Of a stretch of 64,000 nucleotides of DNA, positions 1-7,486 are shown in pieces. The stretch lies in the NCBI RefSeq assembly GCF_016860605.1, contig NZ_BNJR01000017.1:216924-280923 (forward strand), written 5' to 3'. Within the stretch, counting starts at the first letter, position 1; the number at the start of each line of letters is the position of its first letter. The stretch comes from Lentilactobacillus fungorum. Its GTDB lineage: Bacteria; Bacillota; Bacilli; Lactobacillales; Lactobacillaceae. Under the pieces are notes generated by a model that saw only the letters and a list, made by a program, of their open reading frames with translations, searched no databases and was not told the origin of the DNA. Made by a program: the position numbers and the translations under genes.

Positions 1-132
1 ATCCAGCGATAATAATTCAGCTGTCTGCATCAGTGAGACTGAACGACGCTTTGAACTTGACGTTTTATTACCACAAGCGGCTAAAAGAACCGCTGAGGCA
101 CCAATCATTAAAGTAGCTAATAATTTTTTCAT
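1..132 (-). CDS. OppA-like peptide-binding lipoprotein, N-terminal part only
   Basis: Only the first 44 codons lie inside the window; the gene runs off the left edge. The product starts with a basic stretch and a hydrophobic segment ending in the lipobox LLAAC (Cys at residue 20), so it is a lipoprotein anchored to the outside of the membrane. The residues after the lipobox, serine-rich and then LMQTAELLSLD, resemble the start of oligopeptide ABC-transporter binding proteins (SBP_bac_5 family), which often read WMETAELPTLD. A GGAGG sits 8 bases before the ATG. It lies 97 bases downstream of the iminopeptidase gene in the same direction, so peptide uptake and peptide cleavage may be co-expressed from the T-box leader. 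The family call rests on very few residues. Confidence 0.5.
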   Translation of the reverse strand, partial: MKKLLATLMIGASAVLLAACGNKTSSSKRRSVSLMQTAELLSLD

Positions 133-229
133 GCAAATACCTCCAATAACTTATTTTTAAAATAACTATGAAGGCCGCCGTATCTGGTCGACCTGCAATT
201 ATCAGGCTCTTGGTTAGGCTGACTTAACT

Positions 230-1132
230 TTATTCATTAAACGTGCCAGCTTCCACGTCTTTCAGGAATTCGCCCAACGTTTTGAAAAATGCGTCCGGAT
301 TATCAATACTATGGCAGTGACCGCCATCCGGGGTGAGTACTAATCTTGAATGTGGAATTTGTTCGTGCATCCGCTGGGCGGTAGCTAATGGCATCGTGTC
401 ATGATCGCCAAACGTCAGTAACGTTGGTACGGTAATGTTATGAATATCTTGGCGACGATCCCAACCATTCAACGTTCCAACCATGACAAACTCGTTGTTG
501 CCTTGAAAATGGTTATATACCGGCGTTGCCATCGTCTCAACTAAATGTCGCGGTGCTTGGCTAGGATGCCGCATCACATAAATCTTATACAATTGGGCAA
601 CCAACTCTTGATATTTAGGGTCATCAAAGCGTTCGTGGGCTTCAATGTCTTTCATGTATGTCACTTCAAACTTCGAGAATGTTTTTTCCCGCAGTTGATT
701 GATGTGAACGGTGTATTCTTCAATGTTGTCAATCATGCTCATAATGACTAAGCCTTTTAAGTGATTGCCATACTTCAAGGCATATTCTTGTGCAAGTAGT
801 CCGCCCCACGAATGCCCAAGCAAATAAAAATTTTCTAGGCCTAATTGCTTCCTGACAGCTTCTAGTTCAGACAAGTAATAATCCAACGTTAGGTATTGTT
901 GATTTTCGGGCTGGCTAAAATCTGGTTGATCCGAATAAAAAGATCCCAGCTGATCATACATGGATACCTGAACACCTACGTTAGCCAACCCATCACCGAA
1001 GTTCTCAAACTCTTCGTGATTACTGCCGGGGCCGCCATGGACGCAAAGTAATTTGACGTTACCGTGACCAACAGTTCTACTAAACAAATGAAACCCATTA
1101 TCCAATGTCAAAATTCGACTACCTTCATGCAT
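230..1132 (-). CDS. pepI: Proline iminopeptidase (alpha/beta hydrolase, peptidase family S33)
   Basis: A cytoplasmic exopeptidase that releases N-terminal proline from peptides. Family marks: HGGPGS at residues 32-37 (oxyanion hole), YDQLGS at 59-64, nucleophile elbow GHSWGG with Ser108, the acid in GDHDTM around residue 245 and the base His272 in GGHCHS. At 300 residues the length is normal for PepI/Pip of lactobacilli. The start is fixed by AGGAGG eight bases before the ATG. It is the first gene behind an isoleucine-type T-box leader and is followed by a peptide-binding lipoprotein gene. A second family member with the same motifs lies at 45942-46820. Substrate preference (proline versus other residues) cannot be read from the sequence. 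Confidence 0.85.
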   Translation of the reverse strand: MHEGSRILTLDNGFHLFSRTVGHGNVKLLCVHGGPGSNHEEFENFGDGLANVGVQVSMYDQLGSFYSDQPDFSQPENQQYLTLDYYLSELEAVRKQLGLENFYLLGHSWGGLLAQEYALKYGNHLKGLVIMSMIDNIEEYTVHINQLREKTFSKFEVTYMKDIEAHERFDDPKYQELVAQLYKIYVMRHPSQAPRHLVETMATPVYNHFQGNNEFVMVGTLNGWDRRQDIHNITVPTLLTFGDHDTMPLATAQRMHEQIPHSRLVLTPDGGHCHSIDNPDAFFKTLGEFLKDVEAGTFNE

Positions 1133-1153
1133 TTTGTTAACCTCCTAAAAATA

Positions 1154-1641
1154 AGTGAGCGAAGCAAAGCGGTTAGAAAGCGGAGCCTAAGGCTACTTGG
1201 CCGAAAATCCCGGGCTTGGATTTTTGGTCAAGTGGCCTTAGGTGCAGCTTTCTGCTTTGCGCAGCTGTCCTAATAAGTGAGCGAAGCAAAGCGGTTAGAA
1301 ACTGGAGCATAAGGCATCTTGGCCGGAAATCCCGGGCTTGGATTTTTGGCCAAGATGTTTTATGCGGAAGTTTCTGCTTTGCGTAGCTATCCTAAAATAA
1401 GTGAGCGAAGCAAAGCGCTTAGAAACTGGAGCATAAGGCATCTTGGCCGGAAATCCCGGGCTTGGATTTTTGGCCAAGATGTTTTATGCGGAAGTTTCTG
1501 CTTTGCACAGCTGTCCTAATAAGTGAGCGGAGCAAAGCGGTTAGGGATCGGAGTGTAAGGCTCCTCTAACGGAAATCCCCGGGCTTGGGATTTTTGTTAG
1601 AGGTGCTTACGCGCAGATCCCTGCTTTGCGTAGCTATCCTA
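1154..1641 (-). repeat. Four tandem copies of a ~120 bp palindromic element
   Basis: Copies at about 1154-1271, 1276-1394, 1400-1518 and 1522-1641, all in the same direction and separated by only 3-5 bases. Each begins AGTGAGCG and ends AGCT(G/A)TCCTA on the plus strand and folds into a long hairpin: an outer stem such as AGAAAGC/GCTTTCT, a middle stem such as CCTAAGG/CCTTAGG and an inner stem such as CATCTTGGCC/GGCCAAGATG around a CCCGGGCTTGG-type loop. Copies two and three are almost identical; copy four has different stem bases that still pair (CCTCTAAC/GTTAGAGG). The array lies between the T-box terminator and the iminopeptidase gene and stops 7 bases before its Shine-Dalgarno sequence. 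Confidence 0.9.
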
Positions 1642-1650
1642 CTGACAAGA

Positions 1651-1940
1651 AAAAAAGCGCCCTTCCAGAGAAATCAATCTCTGAAAGGGCGCTCACGCAC
1701 GGTACCACCTTTTATTTGCTAAAAAAGCCTCACACAAACGGCAACTTCAATGACTCAAAGTTACGATTTGCCGCATGAATAACGGCTGCGTACCGATGAT
1801 TGCTTACTTAGTTCAGCCCATAGCTCAAAAGTGATTTTCACTCATGACCCGTTGCCCCTGCTTTCACTTATCCAGGTTCGCTATTCAACGACTTCACGAG
1901 CTACTTTCTTCCTCAACGCTTTTATAATTTTCTCATCAAT
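1651..1940 (-). promoter_or_regulatory. T-box riboswitch, isoleucine-type specifier (ATC)
   Basis: Read on the minus strand. The antiterminator core AGGTGGTACCGTGCG (from 1710 down) is the T-box sequence, followed by a GC-rich terminator hairpin (1692-1657) and six T. In stem I, the 5' strand carries the loop-E motif AAAGTAG and the helix CTCGTGA pairs with TCATGAG. The 3' strand then reads GAAAATCA, matching the usual order GAA-N-codon-purine, so the specifier codon is ATC (1835-1833), isoleucine. The AG-bulge segment AGCGAACCTGG is also present. Uncharged tRNA-Ile should therefore switch on the iminopeptidase and lipoprotein genes to the left. The class is certain; the specifier assignment is by manual folding. 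Confidence 0.9.
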
Positions 1941-1953
1941 ATTTAATATCACC

Positions 1954-1982
1954 ACACTAATCCGTTTTAAGTTAACTGTCAA
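1954..1982 (-). promoter_or_regulatory. Sigma-A promoter of the T-box leader
   Basis: On the minus strand TTGACA (1982-1977) is followed after 17 bases by TAGTGT (1959-1954). This places transcription start just ahead of the T-box stem I. The -35 is perfect, the -10 is weak. Confidence 0.5.
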
Positions 1983-2194
1983 CCCAGCAATTAAATTGTA
2001 TCAGCATAGCCAAAACCCTTCTAACACCAAAAATCAAGCGTTAATAAGAACCGGTTGCTTTTCTTTTTAAATTAAAATTTTCCAATTATTTACTCACAAA
2101 CCCATAATCGTTCACGAAATTCTAAGTTAAAATTTGCTATAATAAAGCCAATAAGTAATTTGTGATTAGGAATTCATGCATGGGGGGATTTAAA

Positions 2195-3010
2195 GTGCAA
2201 TCGATCAAAAAACTATTGATTTCATTAGGATTATCACTTGGAGTTGTTTGCCTATCACCGCTAGTAACTAACGCCCAGACGATTAAATCAATGACCGTTC
2301 ATTATGTTTCAACTACCGGCCAACAAATTCGAACACCCCTTACATATCATCGTGCTAACAACGGTGTGTCTGCATTTGGTAACGGTACAGCTTATTCAAC
2401 AACTGGTTACACGACTGCCAAGGGTTATGTCAAAAAAGTCAAGGGCTACGTTCCCTATAAAATTCAGCAAGATTATACTTATAGTGAATTGCCTAACACC
2501 CTCACCGTTAAGTACATAAAAGAGTCAACTTTGGCTCGGCGAGTTGAAAAACAATACCTGAAGCAGATTAATGCATACCGGGCAACCAAGAAACTCAAAG
2601 CATTCAAGCACAATAAAGGCTTAAAAGCCAAAGCAATCGTTCGCTCAAAAGAACTTTGGCAAAAGACCAGCCATACTCGGCCCAATGGACAATCTTATAA
2701 CGCTAGCAACAGCGGTTACGCTGAAGTAATGGCTGTTTTGCCCGCTTACTTTTTGCCAACTGGGATTGCAACGGTCAATACCGGGCTAGGGGCGATGTTG
2801 GTCTATAATCAAAACGGCCTTGTTTCTTACAAAAAGACCGCCCAAACGGCTAGCAACGAATTGTTGACCTGCGATCAAGAGCACCGGGACACTGAGCTAA
2901 ATACTTGGGCAACTTACAGTGAACCTGCTTTTAGCTTTCATGCAGACGGCTCGGGGATGATGGCCCAGTTATTTGAGTTGAAAGGCGCCAGAGGTAGTGG
3001 GTCTTACTAG
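2195..3010 (+). CDS. Secreted CAP/SCP-domain protein
   Basis: A 271-residue exported protein. The N-terminus has two lysines, a hydrophobic core and a cleavage site after TNA (about residue 27). Residues about 30-110 form an N-terminal region without a family I recognise, rich in Tyr/Thr. Residues about 120-265 resemble the CAP superfamily (SCP-like): INAYRATKKLKAF, a helix of Lys/Ala, SHTRPNG and a late FSFHADGSGMMAQLFEL segment. Bacterial CAP proteins are extracellular and mostly of unknown activity. The GTG at 2195 is chosen because GGGGGGA lies six bases before it and the signal peptide then begins at once; an upstream GTG at 2162 and ATG at 2180 have no such site. Confidence 0.7.
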   Translation: MQSIKKLLISLGLSLGVVCLSPLVTNAQTIKSMTVHYVSTTGQQIRTPLTYHRANNGVSAFGNGTAYSTTGYTTAKGYVKKVKGYVPYKIQQDYTYSELPNTLTVKYIKESTLARRVEKQYLKQINAYRATKKLKAFKHNKGLKAKAIVRSKELWQKTSHTRPNGQSYNASNSGYAEVMAVLPAYFLPTGIATVNTGLGAMLVYNQNGLVSYKKTAQTASNELLTCDQEHRDTELNTWATYSEPAFSFHADGSGMMAQLFELKGARGSGSY

Positions 3011-3145
3011 CTTTTGGCGACAAGAAGCCGCATTGTTTCCTAATAAATTTTGAATGGAAGCTGGCGGTTTTGACATCCAAGCAAGATGATACGCCAACGG
3101 CCCTGGGAGCCACGCTTGGTTGCTTAGTGAAAAACAACTACTCCC

Positions 3146-3206
3146 AATATCAGCGATGGCGCCATAAAATCCAGAACTTAGATTTTACGGCGCCATTGCT
3201 GATATT
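3146..3206. repeat. 61 bp near-perfect inverted repeat
   Basis: The arm AATATCAGCGATGGCGCC (plus TAAAATC) is repeated in inverse around an 11-base loop, with one mismatch and one small bulge. No T-run follows on either strand close by, so it is not a classical terminator. It lies 135 bases after the CAP-domain gene. Confidence 0.7.
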
Positions 3207-3244
3207 ACTGCAGCCAACCGCTTCTCTCTGCCAACCACAAAAAA

Positions 3245-3280
3245 GGCCCCTGCTAACACGCAGAGGTCTGAGGGGTTTTT
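3245..3280 (+). terminator. Terminator downstream of the CAP-domain gene
   Basis: CCCCT and AGGGG close a stem that contains a second small hairpin CTGC/GCAG, followed by five T. It is the first terminator-like structure after the CAP-domain gene. Confidence 0.55.
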
Positions 3281-3298
3281 CATATTGAGGGGTAATTC

Positions 3299-3361
3299 AT
3301 GAAGTTAAGAAATCGTTGGGGGTTTCTTAGTAATTATTTGAGGGGTGAATTATTAAAATAG
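3299..3361 (+). CDS. Possible 20-residue cationic peptide
   Basis: An ATG six bases after GAGGGG opens a reading frame of 20 codons ending in TAG. The peptide would be MKLRNRWGFLSNYLRGELLK, with net charge about +4 and alternating basic and hydrophobic residues. It follows directly after the terminator hairpin of the CAP-domain gene. No double-glycine leader, export gene or immunity gene is visible nearby. Chance is a real alternative for so short a frame. Confidence 0.25.
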   Translation: MKLRNRWGFLSNYLRGELLK

Positions 3362-3859
3362 TGTGTATCATTTGCGCAGAGGCTTATGCTTTCACAGGCA
3401 TCCCTTCTTTCATAGCAGGCAGCGCCAGGTAAATCAACCATTTCATGACATCAAGGTATTGGTTTTCTTGAAAGAAATGTTCGACTGTCCAATTTCTCAA
3501 AGATGCTGACGCGACCGGCTTCAGATTTTGGGTTCCAGTTCACTGGCTGAATTAACGCCTTCTAGGTTTTAATAGCAACTCCAAACAATAAATCGTTTCT
3601 GATTGGAAGTTAACTTACGATCATACTTAAAATATAATTTTTGGTTTGTTGTTGTGGGCAATTCGTGCATCCTTCCTTTCTAAATCCATCATTCTTTGGA
3701 GAAGCTTGGTTAACGCATGTTGTGTTGTGGTGTGCTTTGTTTATCACCTCCCTTCATATTTGATTGTCTATAGAATACCTGCTTGAACTTAACTGAAGCT
3801 TAAATCTGGAAATAATCTATTATTTTTTCTCATCTCTTTTTTCGACCATCAACAGTTAC
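3362..3859. other. Gene-poor stretch with decayed coding remnants
   Basis: No intact gene. On the minus strand a short frame ending at 3384 (about 42 codons, with the end LPAMKEGMPVKA) and a 33-codon frame starting at about 3671 with GGAAGG before its ATG look like pieces of one disrupted gene, but I do not recognise the protein. To their right, at about 3730-3840, lies a copy of the promoter block also found ahead of the gene at 3860-4285, which suggests that a gene once followed here too. Confidence 0.35.
3788..3803 (-). promoter_or_regulatory. TTAAG direct repeat, copy 1
   Basis: On the minus strand two TTAAG pentamers start 11 bases apart, inside a block that continues with an AATCAAATA segment and a strong GGGAGGTGA. 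The same arrangement recurs at 4494-4509. Spacing of one helical turn is typical of OmpR/PhoP-type response regulators; the regulator is unknown. Confidence 0.45.
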
Positions 3860-4285
3860 TTAAGATGATTGGGTATATTGCACGCTTAAGCCGTTACTAT
3901 TAACGTTGGTCGCATCGGTCAGCCCCGAATCAATCGTTTTGTAAGAAGAATGAGTGATCTTTTCTGGCCGATGCTCAAACCCACTATTATCGGTTAAAGT
4001 TTCCGCTGACGTTTCTGATGGGGTCAGAGATGTCATTGGCCTTTTAACCACCGTCAAAGAGCTTTTGGAAGAATCGCTCAGTTCAATCTTAGGCTTCTTG
4101 CCTGAGTCAAAATTACTTTTACTTTTGCCCATGCTCACCTCAGTTTGATTGATCTGTTTGATTTGTCGAGGTTGTGTCGACGTGACGGCTGCATTTGCCG
4201 AAATGACTGATCCTAAAATTGTCCCGGTCATCACCAAACTGACACTGGCACTAAACAGTCCTTTTTTTAGTCTAATCGTAATCAA
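3860..4285 (-). CDS. Small secreted protein of unknown function
   Basis: I do not recognise this 141-residue protein. With the TTG start at 4285 (GGGGAGAA just before it) it has a basic N-terminus, a hydrophobic stretch ending at ISANA and then about 110 residues rich in Ser, Thr, Lys and Asn, without Cys, without a membrane segment and without a sorting motif. It looks disordered and ends in NGLSVQYTQSS. An upstream ATG (4315) would add ten residues but has no ribosome site. The promoter block about 200 bases upstream carries a TTAAG direct repeat that is duplicated to the left of the gene. It could be an exported peptide precursor or a short surface protein; nothing visible decides this. 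Confidence 0.55.
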   Translation of the reverse strand: MITIRLKKGLFSASVSLVMTGTILGSVISANAAVTSTQPRQIKQINQTEVSMGKSKSNFDSGKKPKIELSDSSKSSLTVVKRPMTSLTPSETSAETLTDNSGFEHRPEKITHSSYKTIDSGLTDATNVNSNGLSVQYTQSS

Positions 4286-4493
4286 TTTCTCCCCTTTGTT
4301 CAAAAAGCGCTGCAAAGTACAAATATCTGTTTAAGCACCTGCAATCTAAATCTCAAGCTTGCAAATTTAAATTGGAAGTAACTTTTGTACCAATCCCTAA
4401 CTGCTTTACTTTGCTTACTTTAATTAGGTATCTCTTTTAAATAATTGGCATCCTCTCCTTCGTATTTGATTATCACTAGATTAAATGGTTGCC

Positions 4494-4509
4494 CTTAATC
4501 GAAGCTTAA
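4494..4509 (-). promoter_or_regulatory. TTAAG direct repeat, copy 2
   Basis: Second copy of the block: on the minus strand TTAAGCTTCGATTAAG, followed after about 30 bases by GATAATCAAATACGAAGGAGAGG. It lies upstream of the secreted-protein gene at 3860-4285 and is probably its response-regulator site. Confidence 0.45.
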
Positions 4510-4549
4510 ATTCGCAAACTAATTTCGCAAATTCAATTCAGCTTAAGAA

Positions 4550-4594
4550 AACCGCAAACTTTTTAATGGAAACTAAAGTTTGCGGTTATTTTTT
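4550..4594 (+). terminator. Hairpin AACCGCAAACTTT with T-run
   Basis: A 13-base perfect stem with a 12-base loop is followed on the plus strand by ATTTTTT. No plus-strand gene precedes it closely. Read on the minus strand it could also end transcription from the right. Confidence 0.6.
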
Positions 4595-4738
4595 GAGCAA
4601 AATTGTGAGCGGCTAAACTCAATTGCTAATTATGGTTACGACTTGGATCCCAATTAGTGTGTTCATAACCGCAACGATGGGCATGAAACGCTCAACTCGC
4701 TTTTGCATCCCTATCGCTTAACGAACAAGACTAATTAC

Positions 4739-4783
4739 AAAAAGGACTAACCATTCCACAGCCAGAAACGATTAGCCCTTTTC
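4739..4783 (-). terminator. Terminator of the epimerase-like gene
   Basis: Minus strand: a stem of AAAGGGCTAATC with GGTTAGTCCTTT, interrupted by single mismatches, ending in a T-run, about 50 bases after the stop codon of the gene at 4835-5476. Confidence 0.55.
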
Positions 4784-4834
4784 ACTAAATTCTGGGATCA
4801 AAACGTTTTTTATCCCAGTAAAGTTTACATTCAA

Positions 4835-5476
4835 TTAATAAAACGATGGTTTATCCCCATCTGTATTTGGTTGATTGACGCCGACCGAATGGCGAACCTG
4901 AGCAGTCGGATCGTTAATTAAACGAACGACAAAATCCGCAATACTCTTTCGTGATACTTCAGTGCCCTTAAAAGCTTCACCCTTTTGGGTAGTTTCGTAA
5001 TCCACAATATCTTTGTTAGATAACCAAGCTGGTCGAATAATCGTATAATCCAGCCCGGAACTTTCAATTACTCTGGCCGCAGCAGCATATGTTTCCAGAT
5101 AACCACCATCTAATTGCTGGTGGTTCCATTTACCAAAATTGCCCGGAACCTCATCGTAGATCCCCAACGTTGAAATCCAGATTAGTCGACTAACGCCGGC
5201 CTGATCCATCGCCGCCATAATTGCTTTAGCTTGGTCTTCAATGTTTTTACCAGCAAGGTTAGCATACACGATATCGATGTCTGCCATTGCTGAAAGAAGC
5301 GCCCGAACATCCGTCGCATCACCTTGAATCACCGTCTCTCGATCAGCATCAGCTACTTGAAGTCGACTTTTATCCCGCAAAAATAATGTTAAGTGATGAT
5401 TGGTTTCTTCCAAGAGTTGCTTTTCCACTAAGCGGGCAATTTGACCATTTGCCCCAAGAATTAATACGTTCGCCAT
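4835..5476 (-). CDS. NAD(P)-binding epimerase/reductase-like protein (atypical SDR)
   Basis: A 213-residue cytoplasmic protein with a Rossmann fold: the dinucleotide motif GANGQIA lies at residues 8-14, after a short first strand (ANVLIL). Later motifs (WISTLGIYDEVPG, DYTIIRPAWL) match the NmrA/NAD(P)H-binding family of atypical short-chain dehydrogenases. The substrate is unknown. The start at 5476 is chosen because AGGAGG lies 12 bases upstream; a longer frame would run into the palindromic element at 5501. The next gene upstream on this strand encodes an aldo/keto reductase, so the pair may be expressed together. Confidence 0.75.
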   Translation of the reverse strand: MANVLILGANGQIARLVEKQLLEETNHHLTLFLRDKSRLQVADADRETVIQGDATDVRALLSAMADIDIVYANLAGKNIEDQAKAIMAAMDQAGVSRLIWISTLGIYDEVPGNFGKWNHQQLDGGYLETYAAAARVIESSGLDYTIIRPAWLSNKDIVDYETTQKGEAFKGTEVSRKSIADFVVRLINDPTAQVRHSVGVNQPNTDGDKPSFY

Positions 5477-5500
5477 AAAATTAACCAGTCCTCCTAATAA

Positions 5501-5649
5501 AGTGATCGTAGCAAAGCGGTTAGAGAGCGCCAGGTAGGCTAGGCGTTTCACGGCCGTCAGAGCCTAAGTTTACTTGACCAAAAATCCCGAGCTTGGATTT
5601 TTGCGCAAGTAGGCTTAGGTGCAGCTTTCTTGCTTTGCATAGCTATCCT
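5501..5649 (-). repeat. Palindromic element, long variant
   Basis: Single copy of the window-wide palindrome family, 149 bases, carrying an extra segment of about 29 bases (starting CCAGGTAGGCTAGG) between the outer and middle stems. The end AGTGATCGTAGC faces the epimerase-like gene and stops 8 bases before its Shine-Dalgarno sequence. Confidence 0.85.
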
Positions 5650-5691
5650 TTAAATGATTTCGTCTATAATTTCAATTTTATCCCATTATCC

Positions 5692-6516
5692 TTAAGCCAT
5701 GTCTGTTTCAGATAATTGGTTCAGCGTTTGCATGTCTGCCGCACTAATTTCAAAATCTAATTGAGTATTGTTTTCAATGTGAGCTTGATGGGTTGCTTTC
5801 GGCAGCGGCAAAACGCCATTTTGAAGCACAAACTTAATTGCTAATTGAGCAACACTTACCTTGTAATTGTCTGCAATCCGCTTGATATCCGGATTCTCCA
5901 AGATACCGCCAGTTGCTAATGGTGAATAAGCTTCAACCAACATGCTGTTATCTTGGGCAAATTTCGTAATTTGGGGTTCCGTGTAGCCGACAAAATACCG
6001 AATTTGATCAACCATCGGCTGAACATCAGCCGTTTTGATAATGTTTTGTAAGTCATGAACGTTAAAATTAGAAACACCAATTGCCCGGACATTGCCACTG
6101 GCATAAATGTCCTGCATCGCTTTCCAGACCTCAACATTGGCTTCATCGTAGTTGGCGCCCCGCTCATTCCATGGCCACGGGGCGTGAATAAGGTACAGAT
6201 CCAAATAAGAAAGATTCAAAGCCGCCATCGTTGATTGGAAATCAGCAATGGCCCCGTCGTAGGTTTTCGTCGCTGCCGGTAACTTGGATGTCACAAACAC
6301 ATTTTCTCGATCAACATCCGAGTCAAGGATTGCTTCACCCACGCTTTTCTCATTCCGATAAGCTTTTGCCGTATCAATGTGGCGATACCCAGCCTTTAAT
6401 GCCAGGCTCACCGCGTCATAGGTTGGCTGACCCCCAGGAATCTGCCAGGTGCCAAAGCCAACTTTGGGGATCTTAACCCCATTCGTTAATTCATAGGTAT
6501 CCGTTAAGAATGACAT
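5692..6516 (-). CDS. Aldo/keto reductase, 2,5-diketogluconate reductase type
   Basis: A 274-residue NADPH-dependent carbonyl reductase with a TIM-barrel fold. The catalytic tetrad of the family is visible: Asp48 and Tyr53 in YRHIDTAKAYRNE, Lys78 in VTSKLP and His111 in LYLIHAPWPW. The cofactor region with GVSNFNVHDL is also present. The length is normal. AAGGAG lies 8 bases before the ATG. Members of this group reduce small aldehydes and ketones; the natural substrate cannot be inferred. It lies between two groups of palindromic elements, and the array at 6541 ends just ahead of its ribosome-binding site. Confidence 0.85.
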   Translation of the reverse strand: MSFLTDTYELTNGVKIPKVGFGTWQIPGGQPTYDAVSLALKAGYRHIDTAKAYRNEKSVGEAILDSDVDRENVFVTSKLPAATKTYDGAIADFQSTMAALNLSYLDLYLIHAPWPWNERGANYDEANVEVWKAMQDIYASGNVRAIGVSNFNVHDLQNIIKTADVQPMVDQIRYFVGYTEPQITKFAQDNSMLVEAYSPLATGGILENPDIKRIADNYKVSVAQLAIKFVLQNGVLPLPKATHQAHIENNTQLDFEISAADMQTLNQLSETDMA

Positions 6517-6540
6517 GTCAGTCTCTCCTTTATAATTAAT

Positions 6541-7050
6541 AGTGAGCGGAGCAAAGCGCTTAGAAAGCGGAGCCTAAGTCCTCTTGGTTGGAAATCCCGG
6601 GCTTGGATTTCTGACCAAGAGGATTTAGGTGCAGCTTTCTGCTTTGCGTAGCTGTCCTAAAATAGTGAGCAGAGCAAAGCGTCTAGGGATCGGAGTGTAA
6701 GTCCCCTCAGCCGCAAATTCCCGGGCTTGGAATTTGCGGCTGAGGTGCTTACGCGCAGAGCCCTGCTTTGCGCAGCTGTCCTAAAATAGTGAGCGGAGCC
6801 AGGCGCTTAGAAAGCGGAGCGGAAGTCTCCTCTAACAGAAATTCCTGGGTTTGGAATTTTTGTTAGAGGTGCTTCCGTGTAGCTTTCTGCCTGGCGCAGC
6901 TGTCCTAAAATAGTGAGCGAAGCAAAGCGCTTAGAAAGCGCCAAGTAGGCTAGGCGTTTCACGGCCGTCGGAGCCTAAGTCCTCTTGGTTGGAAATCCCG
7001 GGCTTGGATTTCTGGCCAAGAGGATTTAGGTGAAGCTTTCCGCTTTGCGC
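6541..7050 (-). repeat. Four tandem palindromic elements
   Basis: Copies at about 6541-6659, 6664-6782, 6788-6906 and 6912-7050, all in the same direction. The inner stems differ (CCTCTTGGT, CCTCAGCC/GGCTGAGG, CCTCTAAC/GTTAGAGG) but remain self-complementary. The second copy pairs GCAAATTCC with GGAATTTGC. The fourth copy is the long variant with the 29-base extra segment and lacks the terminal AGCTGTCCT. The array begins 12 bases beyond the Shine-Dalgarno sequence of the aldo/keto reductase gene. Confidence 0.9.
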
Positions 7051-7115
7051 CCACCACGTATAGCGAGTACCTTCATTATGACGCTTTTAACAACAAAAGG
7101 CGAGAATTGTGATAC

Positions 7116-7152
7116 GAAAAAAGACCCAAAATCGTCATTTTGAGTCTTTTTT
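7116..7152. terminator. Bidirectional terminator
   Basis: AAAAAAGAC(C)CAAAAT pairs with ATTTTG(A)GTCTTTTTT around a four-base loop, with A/T runs on both sides. The 334 bases between it and the end of the S-layer gene hold no convincing gene, so it may be the distal terminator of that gene. Confidence 0.7.
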
Positions 7153-7486
7153 GAACAAGCAGGTCGACATATAGTGTTTGCATTAATCTTGTTAGTGATT
7201 GATTGTTCGAATTCGCAAGTCCCCTTATTGCCGGACAAAATAAATTCACCCGTCCCTGCTACTCCTAAGCTACTATCCTGCCAACCAAAAAGGGTAAAAT
7301 TGGCTATTTGCAAACAGTAATTATCCCCATAGCAATATTATCATGTGGATGATGACAGTGTCATTTTTTTCGCTCGTAACTTGTGGATACCAAAGCAATT
7401 ATCTCCCGTAACTAGAAAGTGATGCCTTCCTAAGGGCCCAATTGTTGGCCTTAGTTGATTTTTAAATCAACGTGCACTGGCTTAAT

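Noticed and set aside
1154..1641. CRISPR array
   Set aside because: The tandem units are 120-base hairpins without unique spacers between them, and no cas gene is present.
1831..2070. 79-codon plus-strand frame
   Set aside because: It lies over the antisense of the T-box leader and its promoter; those explain the sequence.
3070..3288. 72-codon plus-strand frame
   Set aside because: Overlaps the 61-base hairpin and the terminator of the CAP-domain gene; no ribosome site.
1154..7050. Insertion sequences
   Set aside because: The palindromes contain no transposase frame and no clear target duplication; they may be passive elements but not complete IS.
7026..7313. 95-codon minus-strand frame
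   Set aside because: It runs through a bidirectional terminator and into a palindromic element, has no ribosome-binding site and no family features.
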